Below are positions 9,276 to 17,180 of a DNA stretch of 26,009 bases, in pieces. Location: assembly GCA_012798055.1 (NCBI GenBank), contig JAAZOA010000144.1, positions 1 through 26,009 of the forward strand. The letters run 5' to 3'. Every line of letters begins with the position of its first letter. Position 1 is the first letter of the stretch. Both the position numbers and the translations under genes were made by a program. Source of the stretch: Syntrophomonadaceae bacterium (GTDB lineage: Bacteria; Bacillota; Syntrophomonadia; Syntrophomonadales; Syntrophomonadaceae). The notes beneath the pieces are model-generated. The model worked only from the letters and a program-made list of their open reading frames with translations. It ran no database searches and was not told where the DNA came from.

Positions 9276-9308
9276 AGGGGCCCGACTATGCGGGCCCCTT
9301 ATAGTTTT
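9276..9308 (+). terminator. Intrinsic terminator after citrate synthase
   Basis: A 9-bp GC-rich stem, AGGGGCCCG (9276-9284) with CGGGCCCCT (9291-9299), encloses the loop ACTATG and is followed by TATAGTTTT. It lies between the convergent citrate synthase and baeRF genes. The U-tract is moderate, and on the minus strand the stem is followed by CAATTAGG, so it works best for the plus-strand gene. Confidence 0.75.
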
Positions 9309-9422
9309 AAGGAGTTCTTGTCTGTCATAATGACCACATATCATTCTTCTTTTAGATAGAAGGCCTCAATATTGGAAACGGCTCCACATTTATTGCCTTT
9401 CCCCTAAATCAAGGCCAGAGTA

Positions 9423-10565
9423 TTACCTGAAAATAGCGGCTGCCCCTGTATCAGTGGGCATCTGTTGCCGGGACAGGACCAGGACTTCACCCCTGTCCCG
9501 GAGCACCATTTCGGCCAAATCGTCCAGGATATCCTCATGGACCGGGCTCGCCATATCGCCGTATATCAGTTTCCCGGAGCTGATGTCGATTTTGCCTATG
9601 ATCCGATCGGCTTCGACCAGAATGGCGTGGACTCTCTTTTCAACTGCTGCCTGCGCAATTTCTTCAATGTCATCGGAACCGGCAGCGTTGGCTTTAGCCC
9701 GGCCGAACGCTTCGATCAGATTCTGGACTTTGGCCTGGTGCATCGGTTCTATAAGTTCCCAAGCCTTGGCTTTCATTTGCTCTGCGCCCAAAGATTCAGC
9801 CGCGCTTTTGATGTCGGTTTCCACAAGGTAGGTGTTACGGCTTATCTTCCTGAACAAGCCTTGATTTTCTGCGGTTGAAACCAGAATCAGTGGCAACCGG
9901 GATTGTTGGGAAAAGTTTTCGCCCACAAATTTATCCACATATTTAAAAAATCTTTCCGTGTCAATGTCGGCTTGGTCCTTCCTACTGCCCTTACCATGGA
10001 ACATAGTTATCTTGCCCCCGCTGCCGGTGGACCACTGGCCCAGGTGTGGCTCAGTCAAGTCGTCGCCCAGCACCTCCTTCAGAGTCACGGGGATATCCGC
10101 CGCTATTTCAATTCTATCCAGGCTTTTTTTGGAGCCTTCATAAAGGGAGAATTTGTCGCGGCTAAGTGCTAACAGATGATATTTCCCACCGGACTGAAAA
10201 TGCCTCAGCAGCGGCTTGATATGGAAGCTATCTCCGACAATCAGCCGATCCTCAGTCGGTTCCGATAACCTGTAGACTACACAGTCTTGGGGACTGGCCA
10301 AAACAGCCATTCCATCCAAAGTCCGGTTCCAAAAAGACTGGTTCTTGTCCAGTTGAAAAAGGGGTTCCAGGATGGCATTCAAGGAAGCTTTATCAAGCTG
10401 CTCCTTGAGAGTATTTTCAATACTGCGCAAAAAGTTCCGGAATTTGATCTGGTCCTGTTTGTTGTCCGGGGGATACCGGTGGGTAGTCTGATAAAGCGAC
10501 AAACAAGGGCCACCGGGCTGGAAGATGATCGGGTCGGGGAATGTTTCTGCTATCCTGTATAACAT
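9423..10565 (-). CDS. Bacterial archaeo-eukaryotic release-factor-like protein (baeRF family 3 type)
   Basis: 380 aa, no signal peptide or membrane segment. The pattern matches the bacterial eRF1-like (baeRF) family: an N-terminal region ending near residue 130, a middle domain with HLLALSRDKFSLYEG, which is the strand pattern of eRF1 domain 2, and a C-terminal L7Ae-like domain ending in VLVLSRQQMPTDTGAAAIFR, a tail I recognise from family 3 proteins. These proteins were proposed from comparative genomics to act in ribosome rescue or peptide release; no reaction has been shown for this family to my knowledge. No GGQ motif is seen; GSGGK occurs near residue 185. ATG 10563-10565 has an excellent AAAGGAGGG (10571-10579) five bases upstream. 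It is transcribed alone, divergent from pfkA and convergent with citrate synthase. Confidence 0.75.
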   Translation of the reverse strand: MLYRIAETFPDPIIFQPGGPCLSLYQTTHRYPPDNKQDQIKFRNFLRSIENTLKEQLDKASLNAILEPLFQLDKNQSFWNRTLDGMAVLASPQDCVVYRLSEPTEDRLIVGDSFHIKPLLRHFQSGGKYHLLALSRDKFSLYEGSKKSLDRIEIAADIPVTLKEVLGDDLTEPHLGQWSTGSGGKITMFHGKGSRKDQADIDTERFFKYVDKFVGENFSQQSRLPLILVSTAENQGLFRKISRNTYLVETDIKSAAESLGAEQMKAKAWELIEPMHQAKVQNLIEAFGRAKANAAGSDDIEEIAQAAVEKRVHAILVEADRIIGKIDISSGKLIYGDMASPVHEDILDDLAEMVLRDRGEVLVLSRQQMPTDTGAAAIFR

Positions 10566-10917
10566 AGTATCCCTCCTTTATTCTATTTTACCCGTGAACT
10601 GGGTCTTGAGGCAAAAAACTGCCCGCATCAGTCTGATGCAGGCCATTTGCCCGGCCATCCCCAGCGATAAGAAGTAATTGCGCGACAGGTTGAAGCAATG
10701 CGGCCGCGCTAGATATGCATGGTTGAACGTTGCGGCAGATCAAGCCAGTTTTTTGCCACAATATTCATTTATACTGGATGTAACAGGGCGGTCTCAGAGA
10801 GTGGCATATTGGCCCTCATGGTACGGCCTGACCGGCGTTAGGGAATCGAAACGGGGACCTGGATGGAGCGGAGACAAGACCCGCATCGATACCGGTGTCT
10901 GGGGAAGGAGGGAGAGA
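10566..10917. other. Divergent intergenic region between baeRF and pfkA
   Basis: 352 bases. The frame of pfkA stays open back to a TTG at 10678, but the codons before 10918 have no ribosome site and show no family similarity, so I treat this as non-coding. A short hairpin GCATCA-GTC-TGATGC lies at 10625-10639. A TATACT hexamer lies near 10770 without a matching -35. The baeRF ribosome-binding site is at the left end and the pfkA one (AAGGAGGG, 10905-10912) at the right end. I see no T-box or other named riboswitch signature. Confidence 0.5.
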
Positions 10918-12012
10918 ATGTCTGCGATACGAAAAATTGGTGTTCTTACTGGCGGAGGAGACAGCCCGGGCCTGAATGCGGTCTTGCATGCGGTGACCAA
11001 ATCGGCCATCAACAATTACGGTCTGCAGGTGGTAGGATTTATGGATGGATTCAAAGGCATGGTGGAAAATGATTATCGGGAACTGGACCTGGAGTCCATA
11101 GCCGGGATCGCCACCCTGGGCGGCACTATTTTGGGAAGTTCCAACCGGGACAGCCCATTTCGCTACCCATCGGAACTTAATGGAGTCAGAACTTTCACGG
11201 ACAGATCGGCACAGGCATTAAGCAACCTGGAAAAACTGCACCTGGATGCGGTGATCATAATTGGGGGGGATGGCACTATGCATATCGCCCAGCGTTTTGC
11301 GGAGATGGGTGTGAACATAGTGGCGGTCCCAAAAACTATCGATAATGACGTAGCTCTGACCGACTATTCAGTAGGTTTCCACACTGCCGTGGACACCGCC
11401 TCTGAAGCCTTGGACCGACTGCACACAACTGCCCAATCTCATCATCGGGTGATGGTAATGGAGGTCATGGGACGTTATGCTGGTTGGATAGCGCTGTATG
11501 CCGGCCTTGCGGGGGGTGCTCATGTGATCCTGATTCCCGAAATACCCTTTGAAATGGGACATATTGTCAAGACTCTGCAGGAACGCCGGGTTCGGGGGAG
11601 AAAATATAACATCATCGTAGTGGCTGAGGGAACTGCTCCAGCCGGAGGGGAGCCTATGGTGCGACAAATGGTGCTGGAGAGCGAGGATCCTGTAAGGCTG
11701 GGGGGTATTGGCAACTATTTAGGAGCGGAAATCGAAAGGCAGACTGGAATGGAGACCAGGGTCACAGTCCTGGGACATTTACAGCGCGGAGGTTCGCCAG
11801 GTCCGTTTGACAGAATCCTGGCTACCCGCTTCGGAGTAGCTGCGGTTGATTCAATAATGAAGCAGAGGTTCGGCACCATGGTGAGTGTGCAGGGCAGGAA
11901 AAAAGTCAATGTAGCCATAAAAGACGCAATCGCTCAACTCAAGCGGGTAGTCCCTGGCGGAGAACTGGTGAAAACTGCCCGGGCCTTAGACATCAGCTTC
12001 GGGGATAGGTGA
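10918..12012 (+). CDS. pfkA: 6-phosphofructokinase, predicted ATP-dependent, mixed-signature group
   Basis: Phosphorylates fructose 6-phosphate to the 1,6-bisphosphate. The 364 aa are longer than the 320 aa E. coli type. Motifs: GVLTGGGDSPGLNA (8-21), IIGGDGTMH (115-122), VPKTIDNDV (138-145) with catalytic Asp142, and VMGRYAGW (183-190). Gly119 matches E. coli Gly104, which favours ATP, while Lys139 matches position 124, where classical ATP enzymes have Gly and pyrophosphate enzymes have Lys. This pair is known from group III phosphofructokinases. The start ATG 10918 is set by AAGGAGGG at 10905-10912; the frame runs 80 codons further upstream without signs of being coding. The next gene starts about 200 bases later on the same strand. 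Confidence 0.95.
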   Translation: MSAIRKIGVLTGGGDSPGLNAVLHAVTKSAINNYGLQVVGFMDGFKGMVENDYRELDLESIAGIATLGGTILGSSNRDSPFRYPSELNGVRTFTDRSAQALSNLEKLHLDAVIIIGGDGTMHIAQRFAEMGVNIVAVPKTIDNDVALTDYSVGFHTAVDTASEALDRLHTTAQSHHRVMVMEVMGRYAGWIALYAGLAGGAHVILIPEIPFEMGHIVKTLQERRVRGRKYNIIVVAEGTAPAGGEPMVRQMVLESEDPVRLGGIGNYLGAEIERQTGMETRVTVLGHLQRGGSPGPFDRILATRFGVAAVDSIMKQRFGTMVSVQGRKKVNVAIKDAIAQLKRVVPGGELVKTARALDISFGDR

Positions 12013-12209
12013 ACCCCTGCAGTATTTGGCTGATATGTTCCCGCCAACGATTGAGGCAGCAGGCCTGTTGAAAAGACTTGGTCAGCAGCAGCCCCGGGAG
12101 GGGGAGAATTGGATTAGTCAGATTTAGCCAGACAACAGCGGCGAGCTTGCAGCGTCTAAATGAGGTATAAAAATTCTGGTCAAGCTTGGTTTCGCAATAT
12201 TCGGGGAGG

Positions 12210-13229
12210 GTGAATCCAATTACAAGATATGTGTGGATCTCGGTCTTAATATTGATGGGCAGTTTATTCGCGGGGATCTTGACTGACAGGGTACTGGTAG
12301 CGAAATTACAGAAAATGGCGGGTACAAGCCGGTTCAAGTTGGACGATATCATAATCGGCGCCTTCAAGGGTATGGTCGTGGCTTGGTTTTTTGTGGCGGG
12401 CATATACATATCCTTATGGTGGGGCTTTGAAGATGCCGGTTGGAGGGAGACTATCGGCCATATCCTGGTGGCGCTGGTCATAATATCGGTCGCGGTTGTT
12501 GCTGCCAGAATTGCGGTTGGTTTGGTTCAAGCCTATAGCGAGAGCGGTGATGGAAATCTGCCCTCGATTTCGATTTTCACCAACCTGACCAGATTTATAG
12601 TGATGAGTATCGGCTTACTTGTCATGCTGCAGTATTTTGGTATCTCCATAACCCCGATACTTACCGCCTTGGGTGTAGGGGGTATCGCTGTGGCCCTAGC
12701 ACTTCAAGACACTCTGTCCAACGTTTTTGCCGGCATCCATATATTGATGTCGCGGCAGATCAAACCTGGGGATTATATCAAGCTGGATTCCGGAGAAGAA
12801 GGTGTTGTTGCCGATATCTCCTGGAGAACCACCAGTATCCGCATGCTGTCCAACAATATGGTGCTGGTTCCAAACCTGCGCTTGTCCGGTGCGATTGTAA
12901 CCAACCATGAATTGCCGGAACACGAGATGTCAGTAATTGTGAGTGTGGGCGTAAGCTACTCCAGCGACCTGGATCAGGTGGAGCGTACCGTTATCGAGGT
13001 GGCCCGGGAAGTACTGCGAGACAGTCCTGGAGGGGTGTCTGACTTCAATCCCTTGTTCCACTACACGGACTTTTCTGATTCCAGCATCGACTTCAATGTG
13101 GTCCTGAAGACCAAATCATTTGCTGATCAGTATGCCCTCAAACACGAGTTTATCAAGCGGCTGCACCGCCGTTTCAACCAGGAGGGCATCGAGATACCCT
13201 TCCCCATCCGGACCATAATTTCTAAATAG
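12210..13229 (+). CDS. MscS-family small-conductance mechanosensitive channel
   Basis: Releases solutes when membrane tension rises on hypo-osmotic shock. Hydrophobic segments cover about residues 4-24, 50-70, 82-102 and 127-160. The pore-lining helix and start of the beta domain are clear: ALGVGGIAVALALQDTLSNV, then HILMSRQIKPGDYIKL and WRTTSIRMLSNNMVLVPN. The C-terminal alpha/beta domain is complete, ending EGIEIPFPIRTI. The start is uncertain. The frame opens at TTG 12186 without a ribosome site. GTG 12210 gives a natural N-terminus (MNPITRY) but abuts GGGGAGG (12203-12209). GTG 12231 is too far from that site. The nearest codon with ideal spacing is ATT 12219. It converges with the aminomutase gene. 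Confidence 0.9.
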   Translation: MNPITRYVWISVLILMGSLFAGILTDRVLVAKLQKMAGTSRFKLDDIIIGAFKGMVVAWFFVAGIYISLWWGFEDAGWRETIGHILVALVIISVAVVAARIAVGLVQAYSESGDGNLPSISIFTNLTRFIVMSIGLLVMLQYFGISITPILTALGVGGIAVALALQDTLSNVFAGIHILMSRQIKPGDYIKLDSGEEGVVADISWRTTSIRMLSNNMVLVPNLRLSGAIVTNHELPEHEMSVIVSVGVSYSSDLDQVERTVIEVAREVLRDSPGGVSDFNPLFHYTDFSDSSIDFNVVLKTKSFADQYALKHEFIKRLHRRFNQEGIEIPFPIRTIISK

Positions 13230-13301
13230 ACATTTCAGCGGTCGCCCGGGCACAAATACAGGCACAAATATGAAAGCGGAAAAAAATACCAGCCCAGTTG
13301 T

Positions 13302-13338
13302 CGGCCGTATGCCCTTGACTTGGGGGGTAATACGGCCG
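13302..13338. terminator. Possible terminator hairpin between convergent mscS and aminomutase genes
   Basis: CGGCCGTAT (13302-13310) is the exact reverse complement of ATACGGCCG (13330-13338), with 19 bases between that can pair partly (GCCC with GGGG). It lies about 70 bases past the mscS stop and 35 past the aminomutase stop, where a shared terminator is expected. No T-run follows directly on either strand; on the minus strand a run of seven T lies about 14 bases beyond the stem. Confidence 0.4.
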
Positions 13339-13372
13339 GGATGAAAGGTCATTGAGTGATCAGGAGGGTATT

Positions 13373-14614
13373 TCACGTCACTTCATTTTCCACTTCCACG
13401 ACTTGCCCTTCCCAGGTCTTCAGCACAACTTTGGCGCGACTGACCTCCATTATGTGGTTAGGCATCAAAGGTATTTTGCCCAAACCTCCAGGGGCGTTCA
13501 GGATATAGGTAGGAATTGCAATGCCCGAGGTATAGCCCCGCATTGATTTCATGATGTCAAGTCCAGTGGAAATGCTGGTGCGGAAGTGTTTGGTTCCCTT
13601 CACGTCTTTGGCATGGAAAATATAGTAGGGACGTACCCTTATTTTTAGCAGGTCATGGTTGAGTTTGCGCATTATATGGGGCTTATCATTGATCCCTTTC
13701 AGCAAAACCGCCTGGTTGCCCAACACCGCTCCCGCTCCAATCAAAGCATCACAGGCCTGTTTGGAATCAGGTGTGATCTCCCGGGGATGATTGAACTGGG
13801 TGTTGATATATATTGGCGGGTAGTGTCGCAGAATATCGCATACTTCCGGGGTTATTCGCTGGGGCAGGGTGACCGGAACCCGGGTTCCGAGCCGCTTGAT
13901 TTCTACATGGGGAATATTCTGCAACCGGGCCAGGATGAAATCCAATAGCTGGTTGCTGAGCATCAGGGCGTCGCCTCCGGTTACCAGGACATCGCGTATT
14001 TCCCTATTTTTTTCTACGTAGTCGAGGGCGCTGTGGATGTCTTCCCAACAGGCATGCTGGTCGATTTCCCCTATATTGCGCCGGCGCTGGCAGTGGCGGC
14101 AGTACATGGCACATTGGTTGGTGACATTGATGATCATCCGGTCCGGATACCTGCGGGTCACACAGGGAGCCGGAGAGGTGTGGGCTTCGTTCATGGGATC
14201 CAGGCTGCCGCCGGGAAACAGTTCCATTATGTTCGGTACAGATTGCTTAAAAATAGGATCTTCTTTGTAATCCTCTCCGATTAAACTCAGATAGTAGGGG
14301 GAAATGGCCCAGCGATAGGCTTTACTGACCCTGTCGATCCTTTTTTTCTCCAGGTTGCTAAGCCCGATTATTTTGCCCAGCACCTGGGTGTCGTTTACAC
14401 GGTTTTTGAGCTGCCATTTCCAATTAGACCAGTCTTCTTCATGTCCCCTCAAGATCTCCAGGATCTTCTTTTTCCGGTCAGCAGCTTCTTCCGCCACATC
14501 TACCGCCATCGGCAAGTCCTTTGTTTCTTTTAGATAGGCAAGCCCGTGCTGTTTGAGCTCATCGCTCCTAGCCAATGACATGTACAAATCGTAAACGTCC
14601 GCGGGTCTTTTCAT
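13373..14614 (-). CDS. eam: Radical SAM 2,3-aminomutase, predicted glutamate 2,3-aminomutase
   Basis: 413 aa, KamA/AblA family, needing a [4Fe-4S] cluster, SAM and PLP. The cluster motif is CAMYCRHC (Cys168, Cys172, Cys175). The PLP lysine is Lys380 in NAPGGLGK, equivalent to Lys337 of Clostridium subterminale lysine 2,3-aminomutase. The two aspartates that hold the lysine side chain in that enzyme (293 and 330) are Lys336 (FHAKDV) and Asn373 (ILNAPGG) here, with the 37-residue spacing kept. Glutamate 2,3-aminomutase of C. difficile has Lys and Asn at these sites. I therefore predict L-glutamate to L-beta-glutamate, an osmolyte; lysine 2,3-aminomutase is the alternative. No ablB-type acetyltransferase gene is nearby. 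ATG 14612-14614 follows GGAGGAGGGA. Next to mscS, which fits an osmotic role. Confidence 0.85.
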   Translation of the reverse strand: MKRPADVYDLYMSLARSDELKQHGLAYLKETKDLPMAVDVAEEAADRKKKILEILRGHEEDWSNWKWQLKNRVNDTQVLGKIIGLSNLEKKRIDRVSKAYRWAISPYYLSLIGEDYKEDPIFKQSVPNIMELFPGGSLDPMNEAHTSPAPCVTRRYPDRMIINVTNQCAMYCRHCQRRRNIGEIDQHACWEDIHSALDYVEKNREIRDVLVTGGDALMLSNQLLDFILARLQNIPHVEIKRLGTRVPVTLPQRITPEVCDILRHYPPIYINTQFNHPREITPDSKQACDALIGAGAVLGNQAVLLKGINDKPHIMRKLNHDLLKIRVRPYYIFHAKDVKGTKHFRTSISTGLDIMKSMRGYTSGIAIPTYILNAPGGLGKIPLMPNHIMEVSRAKVVLKTWEGQVVEVENEVT

Positions 14615-14820
14615 TTGATCCCTCCTCCGCTAACAGACTGTTCCAGGGATGTCCATTTTCTAAAAGGTCCGAGTTCCCAAATCCGCCTATCAGGCAATAC
14701 TGGCACCCGGATCCAAATTTAGGTTCAGTGAGGTGAAGACCAGCTGCACAGGACCTAGCCAGGCAGCCGCTCAAATATCAGGCAGGTTGACAAAACAACC
14801 ATAGTATAATGATAGAAGAC

Positions 14821-14920
14821 AAATGTGGCAAAATTGGGGTGCGATGTGAGACCGACCTTGATTTGAAATGGTGGTGAGCCAATGGGTTTTATAGAAGGCT
14901 CACATATTTGTGCCACATTT
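14821..14920 (+). promoter_or_regulatory. Structured region upstream of the two-component operon with competing stems
   Basis: AAATGTGGCA (14821-14830) is exactly complementary to TGCCACATTT (14911-14920), extendable by AAAT/ATTT past one bulged G. Inside, GGCTCAC (14897-14903) can pair with GTGAGCC (14874-14880), while the overlapping CTCACAT (14899-14905) can pair instead with ATGTGAG (14844-14850), so two hairpins are mutually exclusive. Upstream are TTGACA (14787-14792) and TATAAT (14805-14810), but only 12 bases apart, too close for a standard sigma-A promoter. It may be a leader RNA or a DNA operator. The whole gap between the aminomutase and the response regulator start is about 360 bases; nothing else in it looks coding. 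Confidence 0.5.
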
Positions 14921-14975
14921 CTGGCCTACAATTTGTATTGTAATATCCCAAGCAGCAAAGGGGACTCTGCCTGCA

Positions 14976-15671
14976 ATGAGCACCATATTTGTTGTCGACG
15001 ACGAGGAAAATATCCGCCTTTTGATCGCCCAGTACCTGCAGAAAGAGGGCTATAATGTAGTGGCTTTCGGTAGTGTGGAAGAGATGGCCGAACGCTTGGA
15101 AACGGGATATCCGGATATGTTGATACTGGATATAATGCTGCCAGGCCAGGATGGTCTGCAATATTGCGAGCAGCTGAGGGAGAAAAGCGGTATCCCGGTT
15201 ATTTTCATATCAGCTCGCCGGAAAGCATTGGACCGGGTGACCGGACTGGAAATCGGTGGTGATGACTATTTATCCAAGCCATTCAGCCCCCGAGAGCTCA
15301 TCGCCCGGGTAAAGTCCATATTCCGGCGCACCAAGGCATCACCTGAGCAGCAGCAATATCTTCTGGCAGGAAATCTGAAGCTTCTTCCCGCGGACCGCCG
15401 GGTGTTGGTCAACGGCGCGGAAATAAATCTGTCGGGCAAAGAGTATGAAGTGCTGGCACTCTTGACGCATTATCCCCGGCGTACATTCAACCGCCAGGAG
15501 CTGCTCGACCGGGTGTGGGGATATGATTATGATGGAAGCGAGCGAGCAGTGGATGATTTGATCAAGCGTCTGCGTCGCAAATTGAAAGAAGGCGGCTCTG
15601 AGACCAATATCGAGACTATATGGGGATACGGGTACCGGTTAGATGGTGAAGTGGAAAAGCATATCTACTAA
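14976..15671 (+). CDS. OmpR/PhoB-family response regulator
   Basis: 231 aa. Receiver domain 1-115: acidic pocket Asp8/Asp9 (VVDDEEN), phosphoacceptor Asp52 (LILDIMLPGQDG), Ser79 and Lys101 (LSKPFSPRE). Then a winged-helix DNA-binding domain at 130-228 with LSGKEYEVLALL, NRQELLDRVWG and a recognition helix ERAVDDLIKRLRRKL. The start is ATG 14976, where the protein begins MSTIFVVDDEE; AAGGGG (14958-14963) is about 12 bases upstream, so the ribosome site is weak. The frame opens earlier, at 14910, but those 22 codons overlap the hairpin region and have no family match. It overlaps the sensor kinase gene by 29 bases, so the pair is surely co-expressed. The target genes cannot be read from sequence. 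Confidence 0.95.
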   Translation: MSTIFVVDDEENIRLLIAQYLQKEGYNVVAFGSVEEMAERLETGYPDMLILDIMLPGQDGLQYCEQLREKSGIPVIFISARRKALDRVTGLEIGGDDYLSKPFSPRELIARVKSIFRRTKASPEQQQYLLAGNLKLLPADRRVLVNGAEINLSGKEYEVLALLTHYPRRTFNRQELLDRVWGYDYDGSERAVDDLIKRLRRKLKEGGSETNIETIWGYGYRLDGEVEKHIY

Positions 15672-17043
15672 AATATTGGTCAGTTACCTGGCAGTAGTGT
15701 TTTTTACGTTTTTACTGACCGCCCTGGCATTTTACCCGATGCTGGTCGGGGTCCTGGAAAGACGCGCCGAAATCGGACTCGAAAAGCAAGCCTGGGAAAT
15801 CGCTTATACGATTGGCGCGGGGACCGAACCTTCATTGAGACAAGAGCTCCCCCTTACGATACTTCTGTTAGGTCGATCTGTGGAGAGCAATTTTTTATGG
15901 ATTGACGCTGAAGACCTTATCGTGTTCAGTAGCCAGCCTGAACAATTCCCCCTGGGAATAAATATGGCCCAGCTGCAGCACAGCCTTCGGGAAGACAGGG
16001 AATTCGACCGCAACCTGGCTAATCTTTTCAAGAACGATATGTATCTGGCGGCTGAGGTGCCGGTCAGCGGCGGGGGGACGGTTCTGACCTTCGTTGCTCT
16101 CAATGTCCTCCAGGTCATGTATCGGGAGACCTTGCTGATGATTTTCGGCAGTCTTTTAGCCGCCCTTTTCCTGGCTCTGCTGGTGGCCTTTTTCTTGATC
16201 CGCTATCTGATGAGACCCTTGCGTTCCCTGGAGAGTTATGCGCAGGCAGTCGGGAACCGCCAATTCGACATGCGGTTGGAGGTTAAGTCAGATGACGAAT
16301 TCGCCGCCCTGGCCGGTGCATTTAATGAGATGGCCGATCGGCTCAGGAGCTATGACGAGAGCCAACGGAGATTTTTTCAGAACGCCTCCCACGAACTCAA
16401 GACCCCCCTGATGAGCATCAACGGTTATGCTGAAGGTATCAGGGACGGATTGTTTAATGGAGCTGAATTGGAAAACGCAATAGACATCATACACCGGGAA
16501 AGCCTAAGGCTAAAAAACATAGTAGAAAACCTGATCGACATAACCATCCTGGAACAACCCCAAAATAGGTATTTTCTCCCGCATGCTCTTGGTCATATCA
16601 TGGAGGAGGTCCTCGAAGCGGCGGGGGGCTATGCCCTGGATAAGGGAGTCAGTATAAATACCAGTATTCCTGACGCGCTGGAGGTGGTTGGGGATTGGGA
16701 TCAACTGCACAGCCTGTTCGTAAACCTTTTGTCTAACGCTGTTCGCCACGCAGCGGGCAAGGTTACGGTTGAAGCTGCTTCCATAGAGGACGGCAGCGAG
16801 GTGATGATCGAGATCAAGGATGACGGTCCTGGTTTTTCTCCTGCGGACCTGTTGCATGCGTTCGACTATTTTTATAGCGGAGAACAGACTGGTTCCGGAT
16901 TGGGACTTCCTATAGCGCAAAAGATAGTTCAAGATCACGGGGGAGTTATAAACATAGCTAATTTGCCGGGAGGCGGAGCGGTGGTTGAAATGAGACTGCC
17001 CAAGGCGGAGGAGAGCAGGCCGATGCTTGCGACGAACCGTTAA
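15643..17043 (+). CDS. Membrane sensor histidine kinase, partner of the preceding regulator
   Basis: 466 aa. Membrane helix 1 at about 12-33 and helix 2 at 163-187 enclose an extracytoplasmic sensor of about 125 residues. A HAMP domain (RPLRSLESYAQAVG onward) follows at 190-240. The HisKA domain has the phosphoacceptor His250 in FQNASHELKTPL. The ATPase domain has NLLSNAVRHA (N box), IKDDGPGF (G1) and GSGLGLPIAQKI (G2). The ATG 15643 lies inside the regulator gene, giving a 29-base overlap and translational coupling. The sensor region shows no motif that names a ligand. Downstream is the convergent nhaA frame after 137 bases in which I see no clear terminator. Confidence 0.95.
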   Translation: MVKWKSISTKILVSYLAVVFFTFLLTALAFYPMLVGVLERRAEIGLEKQAWEIAYTIGAGTEPSLRQELPLTILLLGRSVESNFLWIDAEDLIVFSSQPEQFPLGINMAQLQHSLREDREFDRNLANLFKNDMYLAAEVPVSGGGTVLTFVALNVLQVMYRETLLMIFGSLLAALFLALLVAFFLIRYLMRPLRSLESYAQAVGNRQFDMRLEVKSDDEFAALAGAFNEMADRLRSYDESQRRFFQNASHELKTPLMSINGYAEGIRDGLFNGAELENAIDIIHRESLRLKNIVENLIDITILEQPQNRYFLPHALGHIMEEVLEAAGGYALDKGVSINTSIPDALEVVGDWDQLHSLFVNLLSNAVRHAAGKVTVEAASIEDGSEVMIEIKDDGPGFSPADLLHAFDYFYSGEQTGSGLGLPIAQKIVQDHGGVINIANLPGGGAVVEMRLPKAEESRPMLATNR

Positions 17044-17180
17044 ATTTCTAGAGGGCAGCTGACCCGAAACATGATGCATTGACCTAACAGCCCAGTCGAA
17101 CCTGACGATGCAGCCAGCAATTCCCAAAGATGGATTTGCGGCATCGCCCCCGCCATTTTTCAAGCCTTGCCCCCATCGCC

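Noticed and set aside
10678..10917. N-terminal extension of phosphofructokinase
   Set aside because: The frame is open, but the extra 80 codons have no family similarity and a consensus ribosome site stands directly before ATG 10918.
12219..12221. ATT as the start codon of mscS
   Set aside because: Its spacing from GGGGAGGG is ideal, but ATT starts are very rare; noted only as a reason for start uncertainty.
14787..14810. TTGACA and TATAAT as a standard promoter for the response regulator
   Set aside because: The spacer is 12 bases instead of about 17, so it cannot work as a normal sigma-A promoter; kept only as part of an unexplained upstream region.
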